Source: Halobacillus_B sp963739045 (GTDB lineage: Bacteria > Bacillota > Bacilli > Bacillales > Halobacillaceae). From it: a stretch of 64,000 nucleotides of DNA. How positions within the stretch are numbered: the first letter of the stretch is position 1; the number at the start of each line of letters is the position of its first letter. This document shows positions 41,844 through 49,611 of this stretch, piece after piece. The position numbers were made by a program, and so were the translations under genes. The stretch is from positions 1,054,001 through 1,118,000 of the forward strand of contig CAVTYY010000001.1 of NCBI GenBank assembly GCA_963739045.1. The letters are read 5' to 3'. The notes beneath the pieces were generated by a model. That model did no database searches. It worked only from the letters and a program-made list of their open reading frames with translations, and was not told the origin of the DNA.

Positions 41844-42662
41844 TTGTTAAGAGGATTCTATACGGCTGCAGCCGGCATGATGGCCAATCAGCGCAGGCAG
41901 GAAACACTATCCAATAATATGTCGAATGCTTACACGCCTGGCTATAAAGCGGATCAGGGCGTGATGCGTGCCTTTCCAGAGATGCTGATGGAACGAATGG
42001 ACTCTGCGTCGATTCCCACGTCACATGGCTCAAAGCTGCCGGTCAAGCATACCCTGGGTTCTCTTAACACCGGTGTCTATATGCAAGAAGCGGTTCCTGA
42101 CTTTTCTCAAGGAGATGTTCGAGAAACAGGAGTCGGAACCGATCTTGCTTTGATTAATGGCCGTCTGCCTGATGAAGATGGCTTCCTTTTTTTCAATGTA
42201 CAGAATGAAGCTGGGGAACAGCGCTTTACACGGGATGGTAATTTCACCGTAGATGGCGAAGGTTTTCTGACGACGAACCAGGGGTATTATGTTCTTAATA
42301 ATGCGGGAAATCCGATTCAAACGGACAATATGGACTTTACCGTTTCTGAGGACGGTCAGCTGAACGTGAACGGCCAGCAGATTCCACTGGGGATTTCGTA
42401 TACGGCTAATGCGACGGACATGATGAAGGATGGCAATGGCCTTTATCAGCCGGGAGCAGACGCGGACCCATTAGTGAATGCGCGCACAACCGCAGACTTT
42501 CAAGTGCAGCAGAAGGCACTGGAAGGATCGAACGTAGATCCTGCCAAAACGATGACTGAAATGATGAATACATATCGCTCGTTTGAAATGAATCAGCGAG
42601 TACTGAAAGCTTATGATCAGAATATGGAAAAAGCCGTCACTGAAATCGCGAGAATACGATAA
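41844..42662 (+). CDS. flhO: Flagellar hook-basal body protein FlhO
   Basis: A 272-residue rod/hook-family protein. The N-terminal motif FYTAAAGMMANQRRQETLSNNMSNAYTPGYK and C-terminal helix SNVDPAKTMTEMMNTYRSFEMNQRVLKAYDQNM are those of FlgF/FlgG-like axial proteins that coil around each other in the distal rod. The start is TTG at 41844, after AAAGGAGCGA. Gene order mbl-flhO-flhP is as in B. subtilis. Confidence 0.93.
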   Translation: MLRGFYTAAAGMMANQRRQETLSNNMSNAYTPGYKADQGVMRAFPEMLMERMDSASIPTSHGSKLPVKHTLGSLNTGVYMQEAVPDFSQGDVRETGVGTDLALINGRLPDEDGFLFFNVQNEAGEQRFTRDGNFTVDGEGFLTTNQGYYVLNNAGNPIQTDNMDFTVSEDGQLNVNGQQIPLGISYTANATDMMKDGNGLYQPGADADPLVNARTTADFQVQQKALEGSNVDPAKTMTEMMNTYRSFEMNQRVLKAYDQNMEKAVTEIARIR

Positions 42663-42675
42663 GGAGTGGTACACC

Positions 42676-43497
42676 TTGATCAACCGTTCCATGATTCAGG
42701 CGTCCGTTACAATGGGGCAGCTGCAAAACAAGCTGGATTTAATTGGCAATAACCTTTCCAATACGAATACCACGGGTTACAAAAGCAGACAAGCTGACTT
42801 CTCATCCCTGTTATATCAACAGATTGACAACTTAGACGACCCTGAGATGCAGACGGGGCGACAGACTCCTGCAGGGATCCGGGTGGGGAGCGGCGCTAAG
42901 CTTGCTCACACAAACCTTGACTTATCGCAGGGAAGCCTTCAGAATACAGGACGAGAGTTAGATGTCGCCCTGCTTAGAGAGAACGATTTATTTAAAATTC
43001 AGGCAGAAGGGGAGAATGGCCTGGAAACGCAGTATACGCGTTCAGGCAACTTCTACCTGAGTCCTTTAAATAATGGCGAAATGATGCTTACCAATGCAGA
43101 GGGACGCCCGGTTCTTGGCGCAGACGGAAATCCGATCACACTCGCTGATAACATGGACGGGCTGTCCGTACGAGAAGACGGCGCACTCCTCGTCACCCGC
43201 GGCGATCAGCAGAATGTAGAAGGACAGCTTGGCATTGCCCGGGCGGTCCGGCCGCGCATGCTGGAAGCAGCAGGCGGCAACCGTTTCCGCCTTCCGGAAA
43301 ATGTCCAGGCACAAGGGATCCTGGAGAATGTTTCTCAACAAGACACCCAGGTTCAAAGCCAGACGCTCGAAGCTTCTAATGTCGACGTTTCTAAAGAAAT
43401 GACTGACATGCTGATGGCCCAGCGAGCGTATCAATTTAATGCCCGTTCCATTTCCACAAGTGACCAAATGATGGGACTCGTCAACCAGCTCAGATAG
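42676..43497 (+). CDS. flhP: Flagellar hook-basal body protein FlhP
   Basis: A 273-residue partner of FlhO. It has NKLDLIGNNLSNTNTTGYKSRQADF at the N terminus and EASNVDVSKEMTDMLMAQRAYQFNARSISTSDQM at the C terminus. The TTG at 42676 (MINRSMIQASV) is placed by AAGGAGTGG just upstream; the ATG at 42613 lies inside flhO and has no site. It gives FlgG-type rod parts in the cell envelope. Confidence 0.93.
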   Translation: MINRSMIQASVTMGQLQNKLDLIGNNLSNTNTTGYKSRQADFSSLLYQQIDNLDDPEMQTGRQTPAGIRVGSGAKLAHTNLDLSQGSLQNTGRELDVALLRENDLFKIQAEGENGLETQYTRSGNFYLSPLNNGEMMLTNAEGRPVLGADGNPITLADNMDGLSVREDGALLVTRGDQQNVEGQLGIARAVRPRMLEAAGGNRFRLPENVQAQGILENVSQQDTQVQSQTLEASNVDVSKEMTDMLMAQRAYQFNARSISTSDQMMGLVNQLR

Positions 43498-43520
43498 ATA
43501 AACGTAAGGAGTTAGTAACC

Positions 43521-43889
43521 ATGCCGACACAACCAAAAGAACAAGAAAAAAAACAACAGAGAAGCAGCCAGGCGAAACCAGCAGGCAATAAGGCAGCTGA
43601 CAAACAGACTGAGGTGAAGGAGACGAATGTCCAAGAGACAAACGTCCAAAAACCAAAAGTCGAAAAGACAAAAGCCAAAAAGGAATCGAAGCGCAGCAAA
43701 AATAAATCGCCGCGCCGACGCATCCTGCCCATTTGGCTGCGCATCGTTATTGTTCTTGTCTTAAGCGTCGTTGCCCTCCTGATTGGTGTGATGGTTGGAT
43801 TTGGCGTGATCGGTGATGGGAGCCCTGCGGATGCTCTGAATTGGTCGACTTGGCAGCATATTTGGGATATTGTAAATAAAACGAAATGA
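43521..43889 (+). CDS. EpuA-family membrane protein
   Basis: A 122-residue protein: a Lys/Gln/Glu-rich cytosolic region (1-68), a membrane helix (LRIVIVLVLSVVALLIGVMVGFGVIG), then GDGSPADALNWSTWQHIWDIV, the conserved EpuA tail. These genes are often labelled RNA polymerase beta subunit because some family members are fused to RpoB-like annotation; nothing here suggests polymerase function. Function unknown. TAAGGAG precedes the ATG, 23 bases after flhP. Confidence 0.8.
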   Translation: MPTQPKEQEKKQQRSSQAKPAGNKAADKQTEVKETNVQETNVQKPKVEKTKAKKESKRSKNKSPRRRILPIWLRIVIVLVLSVVALLIGVMVGFGVIGDGSPADALNWSTWQHIWDIVNKTK

Positions 43890-43893
43890 TCAT

Positions 43894-43928
43894 AACCCCG
43901 AACCATTCGGCAATGGTTCGGGGTTTTT
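43894..43928 (+). terminator. Terminator after the mbl-flhO-flhP-epuA run
   Basis: AACCCCGAACCATT pairs perfectly with AATGGTTCGGGGTT and is followed by TTT. Confidence 0.92.
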
Positions 43929-43984
43929 CTGTGGTTCGATAGGCTGGCCGGGGTAATCAGTACGCTTTTCTTTTAAGACAACAA

Positions 43985-44018
43985 AAGATCCACTGTCATT
44001 AATGACAGTGGATCTCTA
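43985..44018 (-). terminator. Terminator of the minus-strand small membrane gene
   Basis: AGATCCACTGTCATT and its exact complement form a 15-bp palindrome; on the minus strand it is followed by TTTTGTTGT. Confidence 0.8.
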
Positions 44019-44042
44019 TAACGTCTCATGCTGGCAGAATGG

Positions 44043-44189
44043 TTACCTGCCGGCGGCACCTTTGACGAGTCGAACAATAAGGACAATAATAGCGATAACG
44101 AGAAGTATGTGAATTAGATTACCCGCGATACCACCGATCAGACCTAGCAGCCATAGCACTAGTAAAATAATAATGATCGTCCAAAGCAT
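44043..44189 (-). CDS. Lmo0937-family small membrane protein
   Basis: A 48-residue protein read as MLWTIIIILLVLWLLGLIGG followed by IAGNLIHILLVIAIIVLIVRLVKGAAGR. It has two membrane helices and a basic end, the layout of the lmo0937 family, whose members are often general-stress induced. AAAAGGAGG lies seven bases before the ATG. A SigB-like promoter lies upstream and a perfect terminator downstream, so it is a single-gene unit between two plus-strand units. Confidence 0.88.
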   Translation of the reverse strand: MLWTIIIILLVLWLLGLIGGIAGNLIHILLVIAIIVLIVRLVKGAAGR

Positions 44190-44239
44190 GTCGTTTGCCT
44201 CCTTTTACCCTATATTAATAAAATGATTTCTTTCTACAA

Positions 44240-44265
44240 ATTCCTTTTTAAAGGTCTACTTAAAC
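44240..44265 (-). promoter_or_regulatory. SigB-like promoter of the small membrane gene
   Basis: On the minus strand GTTTAA (44265-44260) and AGGAAT (44245-44240) are 14 bases apart; the SigB consensus is GTTTAA, 12-15 bases, GGGWAW. Confidence 0.5.
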
Positions 44266-44283
44266 CTAATCCGCCAAATAATT

Positions 44284-44312
44284 TTGAAGACAGGCATCGA
44301 GACCTATATAAT
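44284..44312 (+). promoter_or_regulatory. SigA promoter of fabZ
   Basis: TTGAAG (44284-44289), a 17-base spacer and a perfect TATAAT (44307-44312), about 30 bases before the ATG. Confidence 0.8.
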
Positions 44313-44343
44313 ATAGTTAGTATGTACGAAGGGAGCTAGTTAT

Positions 44344-44766
44344 ATGTTAGATATTCAGCAAATTAAAGAAATCATTCCACACCGCTATCCATTTTTATTA
44401 ATTGATCAAGTCGAGGAAATTATCGAAGGGGAAAAGGCAGTCGGATACAAGAACGTATCGGTCAACGAACCCTTCTTCCAGGGCCACTTCCCGGATTATC
44501 CGGTCATGCCTGGCGTACTGATCACCGAAGCGCTGGCACAAATGGGCGCCGTTGCTATGCTGAAAAAGGAAGAAAACCAAGGCAAATTAGCTTTCTTCAC
44601 AGGAATTGATAAATGCCGCTTTAAGCGCCAAGTGAAACCCGGCGACCGACTGAAGCTCGAGGTCGAAATCGTTCGTGTTAAAGGACCGATGGGCAAAGGG
44701 AAAGCTGTCGCGAGTGTCGATGGGGAAGTTGCTTGTGAAGCAGAAATTATGTTTGCACTAAAATAA
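44344..44766 (+). CDS. fabZ: 3-hydroxyacyl-ACP dehydratase FabZ
   Basis: A 140-residue hotdog-fold enzyme of type II fatty acid synthesis, removing water from 3-hydroxyacyl-ACP. The catalytic His and Glu lie in FFQGHFPDYPVMPGVLITEALAQMGA; IPHRYPFLLID and KPGDRLKLEV are also typical. GAAGGGAGC precedes the ATG. It has its own promoter and terminator and stands outside any fab cluster, as YwpB does in B. subtilis. Confidence 0.96.
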   Translation: MLDIQQIKEIIPHRYPFLLIDQVEEIIEGEKAVGYKNVSVNEPFFQGHFPDYPVMPGVLITEALAQMGAVAMLKKEENQGKLAFFTGIDKCRFKRQVKPGDRLKLEVEIVRVKGPMGKGKAVASVDGEVACEAEIMFALK

Positions 44767-44777
44767 AGTCGATTGAT

Positions 44778-44807
44778 AAAGCCGCCGCAATTTTGGGCGG
44801 TTTTTTT
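44778..44807 (+). terminator. Terminator after fabZ
   Basis: AAAGCCGCC faces GGCGGTTTTTTT across a nine-base loop. Confidence 0.88.
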
Positions 44808-44835
44808 ATTTTGTGTGGAGATTGGCGGTTAGAAG

Positions 44836-45290
44836 CGATAGTTGCTGGTTTGTGATTGATACAGCTCGTCTGGACGTGCGATAGAGGGTTCGTGATGGAG
44901 CGATAGAACGCCGAAAGTCGGATAGAATCTTCGGAAGGTCAGATAGTTCTCCTTTTGGGATGGATAGAACTCTTTTTTGGGAGGATAGACAGGCAGATAG
45001 GAGCGATAGAGGTGCCGAGATGAGTGGATAGGCAGGTTTAGGTGCGATACAGCTGTCAGAGTGTATGATAGCCTGCTTGGGATGATGCGATAGAGGCTTC
45101 AGCGAGAGTGGAGCGATACAGCCGTCTGAAGTGTGCGATAGACCACTCCGGATGATGAGATAGAACCCTGTAAATAGGATAGATCCTCAATCAGGGGCAA
45201 TAGAATCACAAAATCATCCGATAAAATGCCAACACCAGGCGATACATCATCTTAAAGCATCCGATAGCCGCAGCACATCCAGCAGATAGA
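44836..45290. repeat. 21-22-nt-period array C (core GATAG)
   Basis: GATAG or GATAC recurs at 44837, 44858, 44880, 44902, 44921, 44942, 44963, 44984, 45005, 45027, 45046, 45067, 45089, 45115, 45137, 45159, 45178, 45199, 45220, 45241, 45263 and 45285. Most steps are 21 or 22 bases, with a few of 19 and one of 26. About 22 units fill nearly the whole fabZ-lipoprotein gap. Bases between cores vary freely. No reading frame fits. Confidence 0.85.
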
Positions 45291-45364
45291 AATTTTTACA
45301 TATTATATTTCGTTTTCCTCCGGGCATACTACAACCGGTAACAACCAATTTAAAGGAGGAAACG

Positions 45365-45718
45365 ATGATGAAAGGAATTTTACTTAAATTAATGATTGCT
45401 GGACTAACTCTTTCTGTACTTCAAGCCTGTGGGTCTAACGGAAATAATCAGGATAACTTCAATAATCCTAGAAAAGTGAACTACAACGAAGACCAAAATA
45501 TGAATTACGACAATTATGATAACAACAACATGGACCGAAACGACCTGAATAAAAATGACGACTACAGGAACAACAATAACATGAATGACAACACGTATAA
45601 TAAAGACCGCGTGAAAAAAGGCGATCAGAACGATGACAACTATCAAGATACTGATGGTTCTAAACATGATGGTACAAATGAAGATACAATGAACAATAAA
45701 GAAGACCGCAATGGTTAA
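45365..45718 (+). CDS. Asn/Asp-rich low-complexity lipoprotein
   Basis: A 117-residue lipoprotein: signal peptide MMKGILLKLMIAGLTLSVLQAC with lipobox LQAC, then about 95 residues made almost only of Asn, Asp, Tyr, Lys and Met in loose repeats such as DNYDNNNMDRNDLNKNDDY. No family was recognised. It should sit on the outer face of the membrane as a highly hydrophilic, acidic tail. AAAGGAGGAAACG precedes two adjacent ATG codons; the first is used here. Confidence 0.8.
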   Translation: MMKGILLKLMIAGLTLSVLQACGSNGNNQDNFNNPRKVNYNEDQNMNYDNYDNNNMDRNDLNKNDDYRNNNNMNDNTYNKDRVKKGDQNDDNYQDTDGSKHDGTNEDTMNNKEDRNG

Positions 45719-45725
45719 TACCTGC

Positions 45726-45755
45726 GAAAAGCCGCTCACGTCAGCGGCTTTTTTC
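45726..45755 (+). terminator. Terminator after the Asn/Asp-rich lipoprotein
   Basis: AAAAGCCGCT faces AGCGGCTTTTTT. It overlaps the end of the convergent minus-strand gene. Confidence 0.88.
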
Positions 45756-45929
45756 ATTTTTATAACCGATGAAGCTGGCGATAATCATGAGACAGACGCC
45801 TCCTATGACGAGTATGGGGACGAAGAAATGCAGAAACGAAAGGAAATCAAGCAGCATAATTCCTATTCCGATAAAAAATGAACTCATTCCTGCAATAGCA
45901 AGTCTTCTTGAAAAAACTCTCCGGTTCAA
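45741..45929 (-). CDS. Small two-helix membrane protein (62 aa)
   Basis: The product MNRRVFSRRLAIAGMSSFFIG continues with two hydrophobic helices and a basic end (GYKNEKSR). Family not recognised. The start is TTG at 45929 with AAAGGATGAGA upstream on the minus strand. It lies between the lipoprotein gene (convergent) and yjfB (same strand). Confidence 0.65.
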   Translation of the reverse strand: MNRRVFSRRLAIAGMSSFFIGIGIMLLDFLSFLHFFVPILVIGGVCLMIIASFIGYKNEKSR

Positions 45930-45948
45930 CTGATCTCATCCTTTGTGA

Positions 45949-45985
45949 AAAAGAGTGGGGCAGCGGCTGCTAACCACTGCCCTTC
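45949..45985 (-). terminator. Possible terminator of yjfB
   Basis: GGGCAG/CTGCCC stem with a nearby TCTTTTTC on the minus strand. The stem is short and the call is moderate. Confidence 0.45.
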
Positions 45986-45991
45986 GCTCGT

Positions 45992-46171
45992 TTACCCTTT
46001 TAGATCGACTTTGCTGCCCAGGTTGGGGTGAGGAATTGATTTCTCAATCATCTCGACGACCTGGTTGCCATCGGACTCCGCGTTGTTCATCGCTTTATCC
46101 ATGACGGCAAGGCTGGATTGCTGTTTCAGCTGGGTGGTGCTCATGGCCATTGAAAGTGCTGCAATATCCAT
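45992..46171 (-). CDS. YjfB family protein
   Basis: A 59-residue protein starting MDIAALSMAMSTTQLKQQSSLAVMDKAM and ending ENxGSKVDLKG-like (PNLGSKVDLKG), the pattern of the YjfB/motility-associated small proteins of bacilli. Role unknown. The ATG at 46171 lies seven bases after GGAAGGAG; the GTG six bases earlier is too close to that site. Confidence 0.85.
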   Translation of the reverse strand: MDIAALSMAMSTTQLKQQSSLAVMDKAMNNAESDGNQVVEMIEKSIPHPNLGSKVDLKG

Positions 46172-46456
46172 TTCCACACTCCTTCCTTATTCATTATATC
46201 GGATTTCTTTTTCAAATTTAAAATAGCTGGAGGTAAATAACCCAACACGGACGCGAAGACAGGAATATACCGGTACAGCCGAGTCACTTAAAACATAAAA
46301 AAAGTCGCAGGACGGAGGTAGCGATTACATAAATGTTATTGTGCTAAAACACCAGCTTCGGTACAATAAAAAGTATATAAGAAAAATGTGCTTTATAGGT
46401 AAAAATAGGTTTTTATGTTTGTTTTGAGTGGAATAGGGTATTAGGGGTGATAATTT

Positions 46457-47077
46457 ATGAAATATAGAACGGCAACTGACTTGAAAAAGCTATTGTTTGA
46501 AGACCAGGAGAAAGTAGTCAACAAAATTTCCCGTGAAAAAGTGGAAGTTTACGACCACTTGCATCAGGCTTTTCAAGATACGTATGTACCAGACGATACA
46601 CTATACAAATTCGTATATCGCTACTTCTTCCGTTTAGACAATCCGAGTCTAACTAGGGAGTTTGAATCCCAATATTTTAAAATGATGGAAGAACAGCGAT
46701 CTAATGAACGACCGAACATTGTGCAGATTACGAAAGAGCTTTATGAAATTAAAAATCACAAAGGAAACCCAACGATGCAATTTCCATTAGCGGCATCGAT
46801 GCTTCACACGATCAATCCAGAGTTTCCAACTTACGATAGCGATATTGCCAAAGCGTTTGACTTCTCATCGACCTACCATCTTTCTGGATTCGAGAAAAAA
46901 ATGAGACGTTACATTGACCAATATCGTCACATTTTCAATTCGTATAATGAACTGTTAGAAGATGAAGCGATGGAACCGTTGTTCAAGCATTTTAATGAAC
47001 GATTCCGCGATTACGATCTTCCAAGAGTGAAGAAACTGGATCTTATGGTCTGTCAGCTGGGGAACATTATCCAATAA
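46457..47077 (+). CDS. Hypothetical protein, 206 aa, helical
   Basis: I do not recognise a named family. The protein is mostly helical and charged. The stretch ASMLHTINPEFPTYDSDIAKAF resembles a motif (hydrophobic-LH-xNP-xxP-hydrophobic-Asp) seen in several uncharacterised bacterial proteins that carry a helical core. No signal peptide or membrane segment. AGGGGTGAT precedes the ATG. It is monocistronic with a terminator, located just before repeat and tRNA-like debris, in the accessory part of the window. Confidence 0.75.
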   Translation: MKYRTATDLKKLLFEDQEKVVNKISREKVEVYDHLHQAFQDTYVPDDTLYKFVYRYFFRLDNPSLTREFESQYFKMMEEQRSNERPNIVQITKELYEIKNHKGNPTMQFPLAASMLHTINPEFPTYDSDIAKAFDFSSTYHLSGFEKKMRRYIDQYRHIFNSYNELLEDEAMEPLFKHFNERFRDYDLPRVKKLDLMVCQLGNIIQ

Positions 47078-47089
47078 TGTAAACTTACA

Positions 47090-47122
47090 TAACCACTGGT
47101 CTCCCGGGCCGGTGGTTTTTTT
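47090..47122 (+). terminator. Terminator after the 206-aa gene
   Basis: AACCACTGG-type arm faces CCGGTGGTT, followed by seven T. Confidence 0.8.
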
Positions 47123-47149
47123 GTGTGCAGAATAATTTGGAATGAAAAA

Positions 47150-47200
47150 GGGGGCGGGAAACATCTCGCTTTCCGTGGGCATCCGCTGAGCCTTCTTTTT
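47150..47200 (-). repeat. Truncated long palindromic repeat
   Basis: GGGGGCGGGAAACATCTCGC followed by TTTCCGTGGGCATCCGCTGAGCC equals the left part of the family (compare copy 6) and stops abruptly, with no right half. Confidence 0.65.
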
Positions 47201-47249
47201 GGGTATTCTTCGGTATACATTTAACGTTGTAATCGTGACTGAAAGTATA

Positions 47250-47315
47250 GAGGCAAGCGGTTCGATCCCGGTGTGATCCACTAATTAAGCCCTTGGAACA
47301 CAAGGGTTTTTCTTA
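47250..47315 (+). pseudogene. tRNA-Ala-like 3' remnant with terminator
   Basis: The segment from 47251 (GAGG, AGCGGTTCGATCCCG, then GATCCACTA) resembles the variable loop, T arm and 3' acceptor end of bacterial tRNA-Ala (typically GAGGTCAGCGGTTCGATCCCGC and so on to CCACCA). The 5' half is missing. A terminator hairpin, CCCTTG/CAAGGG plus TTTTT, follows at 47291-47315. It marks the left edge of the LysR/transporter island. Confidence 0.45.
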
Positions 47316-47439
47316 CGTCTATAAAATGTATAAGATTTAAATTCTATTCACGAATGAAATATTATGCTTTAAGAGAGTGCAAGTTAATCTGTAGCAATGG
47401 ATGTCGTTAATATGGGAATATTCCCTTTCCCCCAGATTT

Positions 47440-48294
47440 TTAATGGTTTTCAAGCAGAAAATCAACAAAAGCTTCCACAACAGAAAGTTCCAAATGAGAT
47501 TGGTTATACGACATCCAGGTTGAACGGGTAATCGGTTTTTGATCGATGTATAATTGACTCATAAATTTAGGGTCTACATCTTGTAAGCAAACCCCTGGAA
47601 ATAATCCGTATCCTAATCCGTGTAAAACCATCTCTTTGCATGTTTCCATACGGTCTACTTCCATGGTAGTAAAAGGAGGGATATCATAATTTTCATTCCA
47701 CCAGGATTGCAAAAGAGATTTTAAGGTATGATCCGTCTCATAACTAATTTGCGGTACAGCAGGTAAATCATCCAACTCAATTTTATTCAAAGAAACTAAC
47801 CAAATTGCCTCTTTATTTAACAAGTGCTTCTGATCCTTCCAATGGTAAGAACCCCTGATAATGCCAATATGAACTTCTCCTTTTCGTAACAATTCATAGA
47901 TTTCTCTACTCCATCCAGTCCGTACATTAATTTCAATTTGCGGGTACCTTTCATGGAACATTTTTAGGATATTCGGTAATTTATATCTTGCATAAATCGT
48001 ACTTACTCCTAAGCGCAGTGTTCCACTAATTTTCTCATTCATATTTTCTATGTGATCTTTCGTTTCTCTACGTAAATGAATCAATTCTTTTGCGTATTTC
48101 ACTAAATATTCTCCCTGGGATGTAAATTCAATGCCCCTTTTTCCTCGAGTGATAATGGTTGTATTAAAATCTTTTTCTATTTGTTTAATCCGATAAGTTA
48201 AAGCTGGTTGAGAAATATATAGTTCTTCTGCGGCTTTCGTTATATTTCTTGTTTTATTAAGGATCCGTAATAGTTGACAGTCTTTATTTTCCAT
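47440..48294 (-). CDS. LysR-family transcriptional regulator
   Basis: A 284-residue regulator: N-terminal winged helix-turn-helix (CQLLRILNKTRNITKAAEELYISQPALTYRIKQIEKDF, residues about 6-43) and a periplasmic-binding-like effector domain (about 90-284). It is divergent from prpF with a 190-base spacer, the standard layout for LysR control of the adjacent operon, so the effector is probably the transported carboxylate. ATG start. The base composition is clearly richer in A+T than the core genes around it. Confidence 0.93.
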   Translation of the reverse strand: MENKDCQLLRILNKTRNITKAAEELYISQPALTYRIKQIEKDFNTTIITRGKRGIEFTSQGEYLVKYAKELIHLRRETKDHIENMNEKISGTLRLGVSTIYARYKLPNILKMFHERYPQIEINVRTGWSREIYELLRKGEVHIGIIRGSYHWKDQKHLLNKEAIWLVSLNKIELDDLPAVPQISYETDHTLKSLLQSWWNENYDIPPFTTMEVDRMETCKEMVLHGLGYGLFPGVCLQDVDPKFMSQLYIDQKPITRSTWMSYNQSHLELSVVEAFVDFLLENH

Positions 48295-48486
48295 CTTTAC
48301 CCCTCCATCATAAAAATTTTTTATGGAATTTAATAAAAAACGAATATTTTATTTATTGAGATCATTGTACTACAATTTTCATTAATAGATGTTTAAAAAT
48401 TCAAAAAAAGGAGGTTACCTTTTTATTTGTTATAAACCAGATTAATCGAAGTGAAATCAAAAAATGGATATAAAGAAGGGATAAAA

Positions 48487-49599
48487 ATGCAACGTACACC
48501 TTGTGTCATCATGAGAGGCGGAACAAGTAAAGGGATTTTTATTAAATACGAAGATATGCCGAACGATCCTGATACCTGGGAACAATTTTTATTAGACGTT
48601 ATGGGTAGCCCAGATTCAAGGCAAATTGATGGGTTGGGAGGGGCAAATTCTTTAACAAGTAAAGTAGCTATCATTAAGAAGTCAGAACGACAGGATATTG
48701 ATGTGGAGTACACTTTTGGACAAGTGAGTTTAACAGATGAGATTGTAGATTTCCAAGGGAATTGTGGGAATATTTCATCAGCTGTAGGTCCTTATGCTAT
48801 TGATGAAGACTATGTGAAAGCGATCACCCCAGTTACGAAAGTGAGGATTCTAAATACAAATACCAATAAAGTAATCATAGCAGAAGTTGAAGTAGAGCAA
48901 GGGATGGCCAAACAATCTGGAAGTGTAGAAATTCCTGGCGTTCCTCATCCTGGACCTCCCGTTTATTTAACATTTCAAAATCCTGAAGGTTCTTTGACAG
49001 GAAAATCTTTACCTAGTGGAAGAGCGATGGATTTACTGGAGACTAGTTTCGGTGATGTTAATGTATCCATTGTGGATTGTGCTAATCCTGTGGTTTTTGT
49101 AAGGGCACATGATTTAGGGCTAAAGGGTTCCGAGCTGCCTGGTGAATTTGACTGTAGGGTGCTAGAAAAACTGGAAGAAGTTAGAGCGCTGGGAGCAGAA
49201 AAAGCTGGGATCATCGAAGAGCATTTAGCTACTGCAAAATCACCTGGAGTACCTAAAATAGCAATTGTTGCTCCACCAATGAATTTTGTAGATCGAATGG
49301 GCGTCTTAAGGAAAAGAGAAGAGATGGATATCGTAATACGTATGATGTCCATGCAAAAGCCACACCAATCTTTAGCTATCACAGGAGCCATTTGTACAGC
49401 CGTTGCTTCTAAGATACCGAATACTATATTTGAAACGATCACCCATAATTTATCTGATACAATTAAATTAGCACATCCTGCTGGGATAATGAGTACTTTT
49501 GTGAACTATGAACAGGGAGAGTTACAATATGCAAAAGTTTTACGAACAGCAAGAAGGATCATGGAAGGTTTTGTCTATACTAGGCTTCAATACATCTAA
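48487..49599 (+). CDS. PrpF-family isomerase
   Basis: A 370-residue PrpF-fold (diaminopimelate-epimerase-like) protein. The N-terminal MRGGTSKGIFIK and the motif QGNCGNISSAVGPYAI with a likely catalytic Cys define the family, which includes 2-methylaconitate isomerase and 4-oxalomesaconate tautomerase. Here it heads an operon with a tricarboxylate transporter, so it probably isomerises an imported unsaturated tricarboxylate such as an aconitate; the exact substrate is inference. The ATG at 48487 follows AAGAAGGGAT; ATG at 48451 has no site. LysR is divergent. Confidence 0.88.
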   Translation: MQRTPCVIMRGGTSKGIFIKYEDMPNDPDTWEQFLLDVMGSPDSRQIDGLGGANSLTSKVAIIKKSERQDIDVEYTFGQVSLTDEIVDFQGNCGNISSAVGPYAIDEDYVKAITPVTKVRILNTNTNKVIIAEVEVEQGMAKQSGSVEIPGVPHPGPPVYLTFQNPEGSLTGKSLPSGRAMDLLETSFGDVNVSIVDCANPVVFVRAHDLGLKGSELPGEFDCRVLEKLEEVRALGAEKAGIIEEHLATAKSPGVPKIAIVAPPMNFVDRMGVLRKREEMDIVIRMMSMQKPHQSLAITGAICTAVASKIPNTIFETITHNLSDTIKLAHPAGIMSTFVNYEQGELQYAKVLRTARRIMEGFVYTRLQYI

Positions 49600-49611
49600 G
49601 GGAGGAATTGT

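Noticed and set aside
44836..45290. CRISPR or microsatellite
   Set aside because: Core of 5 bases with free sequence between; spacing 21-22; neither class fits.
47250..47281. Complete tRNA gene
   Set aside because: No D arm, anticodon arm or 5' acceptor strand can be paired; only the 3' half resembles tRNA-Ala.
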